From a bacterium (GTDB lineage: Bacteria; 4484-113): a DNA stretch of 34,364 nt. Each line of letters opens with the position of its first letter. The first letter of the stretch is position 1. The DNA is taken from positions 1-34,364 of the forward strand of contig JAGGTK010000042.1 of assembly GCA_021163765.1 (NCBI GenBank), written 5' to 3'. The translations under genes and the position numbers were made by a program. Positions 24,908-33,081 of this stretch are shown one piece after another. A model generated the notes under the pieces. The model was given only the letters and a program-made list of their open reading frames with translations, was not told where the DNA came from and did not search any database.

Positions 24908-25204
24908 CTAACTCCACCCCATCAGCATGCCCATCTTGTTCGGCGTGCCGAAGAACATGCCAGTTCGAATGATGCCCTTGGTTCCGTAGGCGCGGTAGTA
25001 CATATAAACGATATCTTCCGGCTCCTGTTTTATATGCGGCTCCCAGAACTGGTCAAACATCTCCTTTTCCCGTTCCGGCTCGGAAAGCGCGTACGCGTTG
25101 GCGAAGAAGTATTTCCGCACATCCGGCGACTCGTCCCAACGCGCAACCAATCCAGAATCGTCCTTCTCAAACGCGACAAGTTTTAGCCTTTTGGTTTCCA
25201 GCAT
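24908..25204 (-). pseudogene. Truncated GNAT acetyltransferase
   Basis: The 98 residues begin like a RimJ/RimL-type GNAT (MLETKRLKLVAFEKDDSGLV, then ARWDESPDVRKYF). They continue through the first beta strands (DIVYMYYRAYGTKGIIRTGMFFG, MGMLMGW) and then stop. Motif A (Q/R-x-x-G-x-G/A), which binds acetyl-CoA, and the whole C-terminal half are missing. The downstream frame does not resume a recognisable GNAT. GGAG 7 bases before the ATG at 25204 is an intact ribosome binding site. It is most likely a decayed gene. Expression as a short protein with another role is possible. Confidence 0.6.
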
Positions 25205-25304
25205 CGCATTCTCCAGTGGACTGATTATGGCCGCACACATGGAAGGAGCCTCAGCCGTTTCCAGTCATTTCGCGGCTGCCCCTGCTTAGCGAGAACGATG
25301 GATA

Positions 25305-25333
25305 TTGTAAAGCGGCGCTCGCTTCGGTATAAT
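25305..25333 (+). promoter_or_regulatory. Promoter of the 25379 gene
   Basis: TTGTAA (25305-25310), 17-base spacer, TATAAT (25328-25333). An inverted repeat CGTGTC/GACACG (25334-25339 and 25361-25366) with an inner CGC/GCG stem begins immediately after the -10 box, so it could be an operator or a 5' hairpin. Confidence 0.5.
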
Positions 25334-25378
25334 CGTGTCAGTCGGTTTCGCTAAAAGCGCGACACGGGGGTTTATTGG

Positions 25379-25627
25379 GTGCTGGTTTTCACCAATACTG
25401 AAAAGCGGCTATGCAAGCTAACCGCCAGAGAGGTGGAAATCGTCATTTCCCATACAGACACGCTCCTCACTGGTGTTGGCGGCATGCTGATGCCTCGGCA
25501 TCACGGTCCCATCGAGGTTAAGTGTCCATACGCCGAGGAGTGCTCGAGCCAGGGCCTTGATTGCGTTTGGGCGGTAGGGGTAATGCGGAGCACGAACGAT
25601 CCCCTTGGCCTGAATATTAAATTCTAG
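25379..25627 (+). CDS. Small cysteine-containing protein, unknown
   Basis: The 82-residue frame has a GTG start, a GGGGG tract 8 bases upstream and a good promoter about 45 bases before. No family is recognised. It contains TAREVEIVISHTDTLL, then VKCPYAEECSSQGLDCVW, whose three spaced cysteines (C-x5-C-x6-C) plus Cys12 could bind a metal. The paired His-His in PRHHGP may add ligands. It converges on the histidine kinase gene with 13 bases between stops. The evidence for a real gene is the promoter, start region and lack of any alternative gene here. Confidence 0.5.
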   Translation: MLVFTNTEKRLCKLTAREVEIVISHTDTLLTGVGGMLMPRHHGPIEVKCPYAEECSSQGLDCVWAVGVMRSTNDPLGLNIKF

Positions 25628-25640
25628 CTTTGAGCATTGC

Positions 25641-28277
25641 CTAAAGCAGGTATTTCTCCAGGACCTGAGATAGCTCCTCAAAAGTGAACGGCTTCTGAAG
25701 GACTTCAGACAGACCCATACGAACGTGATCCGTGCTGGCCATGTCCTCTCCAAATCCGGTCATCAGAACGCCGACGATGCTGGGATTCAGGTGATGTATG
25801 ATAGAGAACGCTTCCGTGCCGCTCAAACGGGGCATTCGCAGGTCCAGCAGGACGAGCCCTATCTCGTGCTGATGTCTTTTGAACTCCTCTATTGCGTCCA
25901 CTCCGTCTTCTGCCGTAAAAACGACAAGCCCGTGTTTGGCGAAGAAGCGCTGCACAGGCTGAACGATCATCTCCTCATCGTCCGCAACTAATATCGGCTT
26001 TGCCTTAGAAAAGTCAGGTATTTGGTATTCGCGAGTGGCTTCAGCTCCAGGAGTCCTATCCTCGGCGATGGGTAGGTAAACGCTGAACACGCTGCCGCGT
26101 CCCCAATCCGAGTCGATTTCAATAGTTCCGCCGTGCTTGTTGATGATACTGTATGCGATGGACAGCCCAAGCCCCGTGCCTTTCCCCGGCTCTTTGGTTG
26201 TGAAGAACGGTTCAAAAATGCTGTTTTTTACTTCCGGGCTGATACCCGTTCCGCTATCGGTAACTCTTATGCGCGCGAACTCCGTTGATGGTGCTACATC
26301 CAGCTGGAAGTTTGGGTCTTCTCCAGCCTGCACACGGGCAGCAATCACCTGGAGCTTGCCCCCATTGGGCATAGCCTCAATCGCGTTGATACACAGATTT
26401 AGGAGCACTTGCTGAATCTCAGTGGCACTGCCGAGAATTTTCAGTGGCTCTTCACAAATGCTCCTCTTGTATTCGACATTCTGCGGCATTGTCGTTCTCA
26501 GCAAGCCGGAGACTTCTTCAACCGACTGTTTCAGATCGACCACCTTGCGGTCTTCCGTCTCCTTGCGGCTAAAGTAAAGCAGCTTCCTCGTAAGGTCCGC
26601 GCCTCTTCTTGATGCAGTCTCTATGGTGTTAAATAGCTTGCGAACTTCCTCGTCCCCGCCGTCTCCCCCAACCTGCTCCTTCAACAGCGCGAGATTGCCG
26701 AATATGCCGGCAAGTATATTGTTGAAGTCGTGCGCTATACCGCCTGCGAGCCTTCCAACGCTCTCCAGTTTCTGTGCCTGAAGCACCTGGTGCTCCAGGT
26801 GCTTCTGTTCCGTTACGTCACGGAAGAAGCCAAGAAACCTGTCTTTCGACCAGGTCTCCAGCCGCTTGACTGAGCCTTCCCAGACGCGCGTCTCATTATC
26901 TTTTCCCAGCACCTCAAACCCCTCAAGGTCGTACGTCGTTTCACCTTCTGACAGGCGCGCAAGTGCGTTAAGAAGGGCCGGTCGGGAATCAACTCCAACC
27001 ATATCTATAAACTCCCGGTTCGCTAACTCCGCTTCACCATCCTCCATCTGGAGGGAGTTACGGAAAGGCGGGTTTGTGTAAATCAGTTTTCCTTTGTCAA
27101 GCAGAAATATGATTGTGGACACGTTCTCCACAAGCTGCCGGTACAGCTCTTCGCTCTCCTGCAGCTTTTTGGTGTGCTGTGCAATCAGTTTCTCCAACCC
27201 GCGCGCGTGCTTCTCCAGTTCAGCTTTGGCGCTTGCAAGCTGTTCTGTCCGAGCCTTCAGCTCCATCTCAAACTGGTCGGCCAGGCGCGCACGTTCCTCT
27301 GCTATCAAATACTGCCTGCGCGCACCCACTAAATACAAAGCCAGCAGCACACCCAGAAGCGTTACCACGCTTGCACTTGCAAGGACGATTACGCGGTAGG
27401 TACTGATGGACCCGGCAAGCTCGTCGTCCCTAATGCCGCTGAGCATATGCCAACGGCTGTCTGCTACCCTAATTGTCGTTACAGCCACAATCCACTTACC
27501 GGGTTTTGCCGGCAGCTTTGTCCGCAGCGACACCGATAAGTCCTCCGGCTGAGACTGAAAGGCCTCGCGCAGCTCATCAAGACCGCATTCGCTCAAGTTT
27601 TCAGGCCTGAAACTCCCTGCTTCCTGAACGATTCCCTTAGACCATATTACTTCTCCCTCCTCGTTCACCAGTGCCGCAATCCCACCGGCGCCCATCTGCT
27701 GCATGGGCTTCCAGAAGACCTTGTCCAGCCATGCGATTCGCATCAGCATTGTTAGCGTTCCGTCAAAGACACCATCTCTGAAAACAGGTTGCACTAAGGG
27801 CATAGCTTCATATCCCTGAACGGCCATGAAGCACTCGCCGACCAGCGGGTTCTTAGTCTCAAGTAGCTTAACGTTATGCGCCTGATCGCCCACAAACTTG
27901 CCTATAGCCTGTTTATCCACCGGATAGGTATAGGCAATCCTCATGTTTCTATCCAGCCGCGTTACATTGCCCACCAGTCCGCCCATAACAGCCTGCAGGC
28001 CTTGAAGCTTGAGCTTACCGTTCTCAGTAAGGCGCACGATATCCGGGTCCTTGGCCATAACCTGTAGCTGGCGTAGCGAAGCGTCTATGAACTCTTCGAA
28101 CGTTTGCGCGGACATCCGGCCGCTTGTCTCCTGGAGCTGAAGATACTGGTCGAAGACCTTGTCTTCGACAAACATGTGGCCGTAGAAAACCAGCCCTGCA
28201 AGCATCAGGGCAAGGATAACCAAGATTGAAAGCAGAATCCGAGACCTCAACCTGTTCTCCCTTGATAAGTTTATCAC
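25641..28277 (-). CDS. Hybrid sensor histidine kinase (dCache-PAS-HisKA-HATPase-REC)
   Basis: This membrane sensor kinase has 878 residues. The first transmembrane helix is at about 13-33, the periplasmic dCache-like sensor about 36-290 and the second helix about 296-318. A coiled coil at 325-380 leads to a PAS domain (380-495). HisKA has GGIAHDFNN (phospho-accepting His516). HATPase_c has N box NLCINAIEAMP, G1 DSGTGIS, F box FEPFFTTK and G2 GKGTGLGLS. A C-terminal receiver domain has acidic pair Asp766-Asp767, Asp812 (LLDLRMP), Thr840 and Lys862, all key residues intact. It starts at GTG 28277, because GGAGGAGG lies 8 bases upstream. A longer frame from 28406 would overlap acn. No response regulator or histidine phosphotransfer gene is adjacent. 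It is divergent from aconitase, so it may sense a small organic ligand linked to carbon metabolism (inference). Confidence 0.93.
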   Translation of the reverse strand: MINLSRENRLRSRILLSILVILALMLAGLVFYGHMFVEDKVFDQYLQLQETSGRMSAQTFEEFIDASLRQLQVMAKDPDIVRLTENGKLKLQGLQAVMGGLVGNVTRLDRNMRIAYTYPVDKQAIGKFVGDQAHNVKLLETKNPLVGECFMAVQGYEAMPLVQPVFRDGVFDGTLTMLMRIAWLDKVFWKPMQQMGAGGIAALVNEEGEVIWSKGIVQEAGSFRPENLSECGLDELREAFQSQPEDLSVSLRTKLPAKPGKWIVAVTTIRVADSRWHMLSGIRDDELAGSISTYRVIVLASASVVTLLGVLLALYLVGARRQYLIAEERARLADQFEMELKARTEQLASAKAELEKHARGLEKLIAQHTKKLQESEELYRQLVENVSTIIFLLDKGKLIYTNPPFRNSLQMEDGEAELANREFIDMVGVDSRPALLNALARLSEGETTYDLEGFEVLGKDNETRVWEGSVKRLETWSKDRFLGFFRDVTEQKHLEHQVLQAQKLESVGRLAGGIAHDFNNILAGIFGNLALLKEQVGGDGGDEEVRKLFNTIETASRRGADLTRKLLYFSRKETEDRKVVDLKQSVEEVSGLLRTTMPQNVEYKRSICEEPLKILGSATEIQQVLLNLCINAIEAMPNGGKLQVIAARVQAGEDPNFQLDVAPSTEFARIRVTDSGTGISPEVKNSIFEPFFTTKEPGKGTGLGLSIAYSIINKHGGTIEIDSDWGRGSVFSVYLPIAEDRTPGAEATREYQIPDFSKAKPILVADDEEMIVQPVQRFFAKHGLVVFTAEDGVDAIEEFKRHQHEIGLVLLDLRMPRLSGTEAFSIIHHLNPSIVGVLMTGFGEDMASTDHVRMGLSEVLQKPFTFEELSQVLEKYLL

Positions 28278-28293
28278 AAGGCACGCCTCCTCC

Positions 28294-28322
28294 TTGTCTG
28301 CCGGCGGCTCCGGGAATATAAT
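28294..28322. promoter_or_regulatory. Overlapping divergent promoters of acn and the kinase gene
   Basis: Plus strand: TTGTCT (28294-28299), 17-base spacer, TATAAT (28317-28322) for aconitase. Minus strand: TATATT (28315-28320) for the kinase. The two -10 boxes occupy the same bases, so polymerase can serve only one direction at a time. Confidence 0.55.
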
Positions 28323-28367
28323 GTAGTAGCCTGCGACTCTGCGGGTACCTTCACCAGAGGAGTTACT

Positions 28368-30299
28368 ATGGCTCAAAACCTGGCGCACAAGATTCTGTCG
28401 AGCCATCTCCGTGCCGGAAAACTGGAACCGGGCGCGGAAATTGGCATTCGTATCGACCAGACGCTCACTCAGGACGCAACCGGCACAATGGCATATTTGC
28501 AGTTTGAGGCCCTGGGTGCGGCCCGTGTGAAAACCGAGCTTTCAGTCTCTTATGTGGACCATAATATGCTCCAGTCGGACTTCCGAAACGCCGACGACCA
28601 CCGTTACCTTCAGGGTGTCGCAGCGAAATACGGCGTCCATTTCTCCAAGCCAGGTAATGGCATCTGCCACCAGGTACACCTGGAACGCTTTGCCAAGCCA
28701 GGGAAAACGCTCCTTGGAAGCGATTCCCACACGCCCACCGCCGGAGGAATGGGAATGATAGCTATTGGCGCCGGAGGGCTGGACGTCGCTGTCGCAATGG
28801 CAGGGGGCGCGTTCTACCTGCCCTGCCCGCGCATCGTGGGAGTCAAGCTTACTGGCTCCCTTCCTGATTGGGTTTCGGCCAAAGACGTAATACTCGCTTT
28901 GTTGCTGCGGCTTACGGTCAAGGGCGGCGTGGGAAAGATAATGGAATACTACGGCCCAGGAGTAGGAGTCCTCGACGTGCCTTCCCGCGCGACTATCACC
29001 AATATGGGCGCGGAACTGGGTGCCACAACGAGCATATTCCCGGCGGACGCAGCTTCTGCTGAGTTCTTAAAGGCTCAGGAGCGCGAGCAGGACTTCACAG
29101 AGCTGGCAGCCGACCCCGACGCTGACTACGACGAGATGATCGAGCTCGACCTGAGCGGCCTGGAACCCCTGGTTGCTCAGCCACATATGCCCGACCGGGT
29201 GGTGCCAGTTAAAGAACTCGCGGGGCAAAAAGTGGACCAGGTCTGTGTGGGCTCCTGCACTAACAGCTCTTACCGCGATATGCATATGCTCGCCGCACTT
29301 CTGAAGGGCAAGCAGATTGCCGACAGCGTTAACCTGACCGTAAATCCAGGCAGCAAACAGGTACTCGCAATGATGGCTGAGGATGGTAGCTTATACGACA
29401 TAGTGGCCGCAGGCGCGCGGATACTAGAAGCCTCGTGTGGTCCCTGCATTGGAATGGGGCAGGCGCCTCCTTCGGGAGCCGTCAGCGTCCGCACGTTCAA
29501 CCGCAACTTTGAGGGCAGAAGCGGCACCCGCGACGCCCTGATATATCTCACAAGCCCTGAAGTCGCTGCCGCATGCGCGCTGGCAGGCGAATTCACGGAT
29601 CCGCGCACACTGGGAGATTACCCGCACATTGAATATCCTGACCATTTCCTGGTGGACGACAGCAGCCTTATCCCTCCTCCTCCGACCGGAACCGACGTGG
29701 AAATCGTTCGCGGCCCCAATATCGTGCCTCTCCAACTGAAAGATCCACTGCCTGATGAGGTCAAAGGCAAAGTACTTCTCAAGGTGGGAGACGACATAAC
29801 GACGGATCACATAATGCCCGCGGGCGCAAAAGTTCTGCCCTACCGCAGCAATATCCCAAAGATATCAGAATTCGTGTACGAGGGCGTGGATCCCGGTTTC
29901 GTGGAGCGCGCTAAAGCTGAGGGAGGCGGGTTCATCGTGGGCGGCGCGAACTACGGCCAGGGCAGCAGCCGCGAACACGCGGGCCTCGCTCCATCCTATC
30001 TGGGGATAAAGGCTAAGATTGTGAAGAGCTACGCCCGCATCCACCGCGCCAACCTTATCAATTTCGGCATCATCCCGCTGATGCTCGCCAATTCCGGGGA
30101 CTATGACGCCCTAGATCTCGGCCATGAACTGGCCATTCCCGATGTTCGAAACCAGCTTAAATCCGGCGCGAAGGTTCTGCTCAAGAATCTCACTACCGGC
30201 AAGGCTATCGAGTGCAAGCACGATCTCAGCGCACGCGAGGTGGACATTGTCCTTGCCGGCGGCAAGCTTAACTTCACGAGACAGGAGATGAAAAGCTGA
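28368..30299 (+). CDS. acn: Aconitate hydratase (Aquifex-type)
   Basis: Aconitase interconverts citrate and isocitrate in the TCA cycle. At 643 residues it matches the shorter Aquifex-type family rather than the roughly 900-residue AcnA. [4Fe-4S] ligands are Cys297 (VGSCTNSS) and Cys357/Cys360 (ASCGPCIGMG). Other markers are QDATGTMAYLQFEALG, SDSHTPTAGGMG and, in the C-terminal swivel domain, DDITTDHIMPAGAKVLPYRSN and GQGSSREHAGLAP. The ATG has a good Shine-Dalgarno (GAGGAG) and a TATAAT promoter about 50 bases upstream. Its stop lies in a perfect tandem 12-mer. The divergent hybrid kinase and the nearby korDABC operon suggest coordinated carbon flux. Confidence 0.93.
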   Translation: MAQNLAHKILSSHLRAGKLEPGAEIGIRIDQTLTQDATGTMAYLQFEALGAARVKTELSVSYVDHNMLQSDFRNADDHRYLQGVAAKYGVHFSKPGNGICHQVHLERFAKPGKTLLGSDSHTPTAGGMGMIAIGAGGLDVAVAMAGGAFYLPCPRIVGVKLTGSLPDWVSAKDVILALLLRLTVKGGVGKIMEYYGPGVGVLDVPSRATITNMGAELGATTSIFPADAASAEFLKAQEREQDFTELAADPDADYDEMIELDLSGLEPLVAQPHMPDRVVPVKELAGQKVDQVCVGSCTNSSYRDMHMLAALLKGKQIADSVNLTVNPGSKQVLAMMAEDGSLYDIVAAGARILEASCGPCIGMGQAPPSGAVSVRTFNRNFEGRSGTRDALIYLTSPEVAAACALAGEFTDPRTLGDYPHIEYPDHFLVDDSSLIPPPPTGTDVEIVRGPNIVPLQLKDPLPDEVKGKVLLKVGDDITTDHIMPAGAKVLPYRSNIPKISEFVYEGVDPGFVERAKAEGGGFIVGGANYGQGSSREHAGLAPSYLGIKAKIVKSYARIHRANLINFGIIPLMLANSGDYDALDLGHELAIPDVRNQLKSGAKVLLKNLTTGKAIECKHDLSAREVDIVLAGGKLNFTRQEMKS

Positions 30300-30314
30300 T
30301 GCAAAAGCTGATGC
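30291..30314 (+). repeat. Perfect tandem 12-bp duplication across the acn stop
   Basis: AAAAGCTGATGC occurs twice head to tail. Because 12 is a multiple of 3, each copy puts K-S-stop in the aconitase frame, giving two in-phase stop codons. It looks like a recent slippage duplication. Confidence 0.8.
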
Positions 30315-30344
30315 ATTCCGCGCGCAATGGAGGGCACAAGACGC

Positions 30345-30350
30345 TATAAT
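30345..30350 (+). promoter_or_regulatory. -10 box of the GlmL-like cluster
   Basis: TATAAT, 15 bases before the ATG at 30366. The -35 region (about 30322-30327) is poor. It lies in the 66-base gap after acn, so the cluster can be transcribed independently of aconitase. Confidence 0.5.
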
Positions 30351-30365
30351 CAGGGCTTCGTGAAG

Positions 30366-30782
30366 ATGACGGCAGTCACAGACGGCGCGATTCAGTGGCG
30401 CTATTCACCCTGGAGCGAGCGCCCGCTCAAAACCTGGGCGCTCCTTGCGGTGAATCTCTCGGTGGCGGCCATCGTATACTTCACATTTCCGGAAAAGGGC
30501 TTCACCGTATTGGCGATTTTGCTTATGTTTGGAATGACACTCTCAATGCTTGTGCCCATCCGTTACGAGTTCAACAGCAAAGGCGTCACTGTGCTATTCC
30601 TGGGCACGCGCAACTTCCGCCCCTGGCCGCACTATCGCAACTTCTACGTGCATAAGGACGGTATATTCCTGACGTCTATGAAAAAACCAAGCGGACTGGA
30701 CCCCTTCCGGGGCCATTTCCTTTATTACGGGGGCAACCGCGACAGGGTTGTTGACTATGCCAGAAGACACATCAAGCGCTAA
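30366..30782 (+). CDS. Two-helix membrane protein, PH-like tail
   Basis: The 138 residues have two adjacent transmembrane helices (about 23-40 and 45-63) followed by a cytoplasmic beta-rich tail. The tail runs YEFNSKGVTVLFLGTRNFRPW, then GIFLTSMKKPSGLDPFRGHFLYY and a final helix (DRVVDYARRH). Paired helices plus a small beta barrel resemble bacterial PH-type membrane proteins. The W...GIFL...P-S-x-L-D-x-FRG pattern recalls small proteins I remember next to GlmL-like genes, but I cannot verify that here. The ATG at 30366 is used because TATAAT is inside the longer frame from 30327. Its 3' end overlaps the next gene by 26 bases. Confidence 0.75.
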   Translation: MTAVTDGAIQWRYSPWSERPLKTWALLAVNLSVAAIVYFTFPEKGFTVLAILLMFGMTLSMLVPIRYEFNSKGVTVLFLGTRNFRPWPHYRNFYVHKDGIFLTSMKKPSGLDPFRGHFLYYGGNRDRVVDYARRHIKR

Positions 30783-31203
30783 CTCCGGCTGGCTCCAGCG
30801 GCTTCGTGCTGAACTGGGGCATGCGTTCGCCGTCGAGAGGGGGACGGAGGACGAGCTGAACGAAGAGGAGCTTGAAACCCTGGAAAAGCTCGCCCGGCGC
30901 GTCGTAAAGATGAATATGGCCGTTCCCGCGATAATGTTCTTAGAGAGCGTGCGTCCGCTAAACTACCTGGGCTCGCAGGTGATGCTCTTTTTCCGCCCCC
31001 TTCTGGGCATCGCCAGCGAGACAGTGAATTTGGCGACGGCGCCCTTGCTTGGATTCTCAGTTGATGTTAAATTCTATAACCGTTTACAAGAGGTTCTGGA
31101 AAAGAGGGCTTCGGTAGAAGCCCTCATTGTTCGAATCGAGCAAAACCTGAATAACCCTGTGACCGGCGAAAGTGCTGACAACCCGGAGGAATTCCGTAAA
31201 TGA
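30757..31203 (+). CDS. Small amphipathic protein of the GlmL-like cluster
   Basis: These 148 residues have no recognised domain. An acidic helix (TEDELNEEELETLEKLARRVV) leads to an AVPAIMFLESVRPLNYLGSQ segment. A moderately hydrophobic stretch (VMLFFRPLLGIASETVNLATAPLLGF) could lie at the membrane surface, and a C-terminal helix ends in EKRASVEALIVRIEQNL. It is wedged between the PH-like protein (26-base overlap) and the ATPase (4-base ATGA overlap), so the three are almost surely translated together. That coupling is the main clue to its role, as a partner of the ATPase. Confidence 0.75.
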   Translation: MPEDTSSANSGWLQRLRAELGHAFAVERGTEDELNEEELETLEKLARRVVKMNMAVPAIMFLESVRPLNYLGSQVMLFFRPLLGIASETVNLATAPLLGFSVDVKFYNRLQEVLEKRASVEALIVRIEQNLNNPVTGESADNPEEFRK

Positions 31204-33062
31204 AGGAACACTCACCAATAGATCCTGATGCAATCAGGATTATCATCGCGACCGACTGTGGAAGCACAACCACCAAGTGCATTCTCATCGAGAGGAAGGA
31301 AGAAGGATTCAGGCAGACCTTCCGTGGCGAAGCCCCCACAACCGTCGAAGCCCCGTTTGAGGACGTCACAAAGGGCGTGCTCAACTCCATCCAGGAAGTT
31401 GAGGAGCTCTCCGGGCGCAAGATCCTCGACGAGAACGGCAAGATCATCTACCCCTCGCAGGGCGGCACCGGCGTGGACATCTACATCAGTACCAGCTCTG
31501 CGGGCGGCGGCCTGCAGATGATGGTGGCCGGCGTCGTCGCCTCAATGACCGGCGAGAGTGCTCAGCGTGCCGCTCTTGGCGCGGGCGCTATCGTTATGGA
31601 CGTTCTGGCGAGCAATGACGGACGCCTTCCTCACCAGCGCATCGACCGCATCCGCCGCCTGCGCCCCGATATGATACTGCTTTCGGGCGGCATAGACGGC
31701 GGAACGGTCAGCCACGTGGTGGAGATGGCCGAACTCATCGCCGCCGCCGACCCGAAGCCGCGACTGGGCATCACCTACCGGCTGCCGGTCATCTTCGGCG
31801 GCAATGTTGATGCTCAGGACAAGGTCCGCGATACTCTCGGCGAGAAAACAGCACTCACGATAACGGACAATATCCGCCCCACGCTTGAGCGCGAGAACCT
31901 GATGCCCGCCCGCGCGAAGATTCAAGACCTGTTCGAAGAACACGTAATGGCGCAGGCTCCAGGCTACGACAAGCTGATGGACTGGGTGGACGCGCCCATT
32001 ATGCCCACGCCGGCGGCAATGGGCCTGATTATGCAGACCATCGCCCGCAAGAAGAATATGAACGTCATCGGCGTGGACATCGGCGGCGCGACGACGGATG
32101 TCTTCAGCGACTTCAAGGTCGAAGGGCAGCGCATCTTCAACCGCAGCGTCTCGGCGAATCTGGGAATGAGCTACTCGGTAAGCAACGTAATGGCGGAAGC
32201 TGGTTTTGCCAACGTGATGCGCTGGGTGCCCTTTGACGTCAAAGAACAGTGGCTGCGCAACCAGATAAAAAACAAGATGATTCGCCCCACGACCATCCCG
32301 CAGGCGCTATCCTCCTTGGTCATTGAGCACGGCCTGGCGCGCGAGGCCCTGCGGATGGCGTTCTCGCAGCATAAAAGCCTCGCTGTGGGACTCAAAGGCG
32401 TCCAGCAGGAACGCGGCATATCCGACACATTCACGCAGGCCGCCAGCGGCGAAAGCTTCATTAAGATGATGGACCTCGACCTGCTCGTGGGCTCCGGCGG
32501 AGTCCTTAGCCATGCTCCGCGCCGCAGCCAGGCAATGCTATTGTTGCTTGACGCTTTCTTGCCCGAGGCGTTCACCATTCTCGCGGTGGACAGTATCTTT
32601 ATGATGCCTCACCTGGGTGTCCTTTCCCAGGTGCACGAAGAGGCCGCTACCCAGGTGTTCGACCGCGACTGCATGATCTATCTCGGCAGCTCGGTTGTCC
32701 CGTCCGGCATCGCCCGTCCCTGCGACCGCGTTTGCACCTATAATTTTAAATGGCCCGACGGGAGCACCGACGAAGGTGAACTCAAGTTTGGCGAGCTCAA
32801 GCTCTTCCCCAAGCTCGCGGTCGGCGAAGACGCAGAAGTGGAAATCCATCCGACTCGCGCGTTCGATTGCGGACAGGGGCGCGGGCGCACTGTCAAAGCT
32901 CACGTCCACGGCGGCGTCGTCGGAGTGGTGCTTGACGGGCGCGGCCGTCCCATCCACCTTTCGGACGATAACGTCGAGCGGCGCAAGCAGCTTCTGGCCT
33001 GGTTTGAAGCTATGAACATATATCCCGACCTGTCGCAGGTCACCGTGATGGCTGATGAATAG
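31200..33062 (+). CDS. GlmL/MutL-like ASKHA-fold ATPase
   Basis: The 620 residues belong to the family annotated as glutamate mutase accessory protein GlmL (MutL), an actin/Hsp70/sugar-kinase-fold ATPase. The phosphate-1 motif is ATDCGSTTTK (17-26), phosphate-2 GVDIGGATTD (291-300) and a GSGG adenosine-type motif lies at about 431-434. SAGGGLQMMVAGVVASMTGE and ILLSGGIDGG are further family features. It is roughly 150 residues longer than clostridial GlmL. The extra C-terminal region contains GRGRTVKAHVHGGVVGVVLD followed by GRGRPIHL. No glmE or glmS mutase subunit and no B12 gene is in the window. It overlaps the upstream gene by 4 bases and is followed by two membrane or sandwich-fold genes. 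A glutamate-mutase role is therefore doubtful, and it may energise an unknown membrane-linked process. Confidence 0.85.
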   Translation: MKEHSPIDPDAIRIIIATDCGSTTTKCILIERKEEGFRQTFRGEAPTTVEAPFEDVTKGVLNSIQEVEELSGRKILDENGKIIYPSQGGTGVDIYISTSSAGGGLQMMVAGVVASMTGESAQRAALGAGAIVMDVLASNDGRLPHQRIDRIRRLRPDMILLSGGIDGGTVSHVVEMAELIAAADPKPRLGITYRLPVIFGGNVDAQDKVRDTLGEKTALTITDNIRPTLERENLMPARAKIQDLFEEHVMAQAPGYDKLMDWVDAPIMPTPAAMGLIMQTIARKKNMNVIGVDIGGATTDVFSDFKVEGQRIFNRSVSANLGMSYSVSNVMAEAGFANVMRWVPFDVKEQWLRNQIKNKMIRPTTIPQALSSLVIEHGLAREALRMAFSQHKSLAVGLKGVQQERGISDTFTQAASGESFIKMMDLDLLVGSGGVLSHAPRRSQAMLLLLDAFLPEAFTILAVDSIFMMPHLGVLSQVHEEAATQVFDRDCMIYLGSSVVPSGIARPCDRVCTYNFKWPDGSTDEGELKFGELKLFPKLAVGEDAEVEIHPTRAFDCGQGRGRTVKAHVHGGVVGVVLDGRGRPIHLSDDNVERRKQLLAWFEAMNIYPDLSQVTVMADE

Positions 33063-33081
33063 CGGACACAAGGAGAAACTA

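Noticed and set aside
28278..28406. N-terminal extension of the histidine kinase
   Set aside because: It would overlap the aconitase start and lacks a ribosome binding site; GTG at 28277 has GGAGGAGG at proper spacing and leads straight into the first membrane helix.
31200..33062. Firm call as glutamate mutase activator
   Set aside because: The fold assignment is good, but mutase subunits are absent and the protein is considerably longer than known GlmL.
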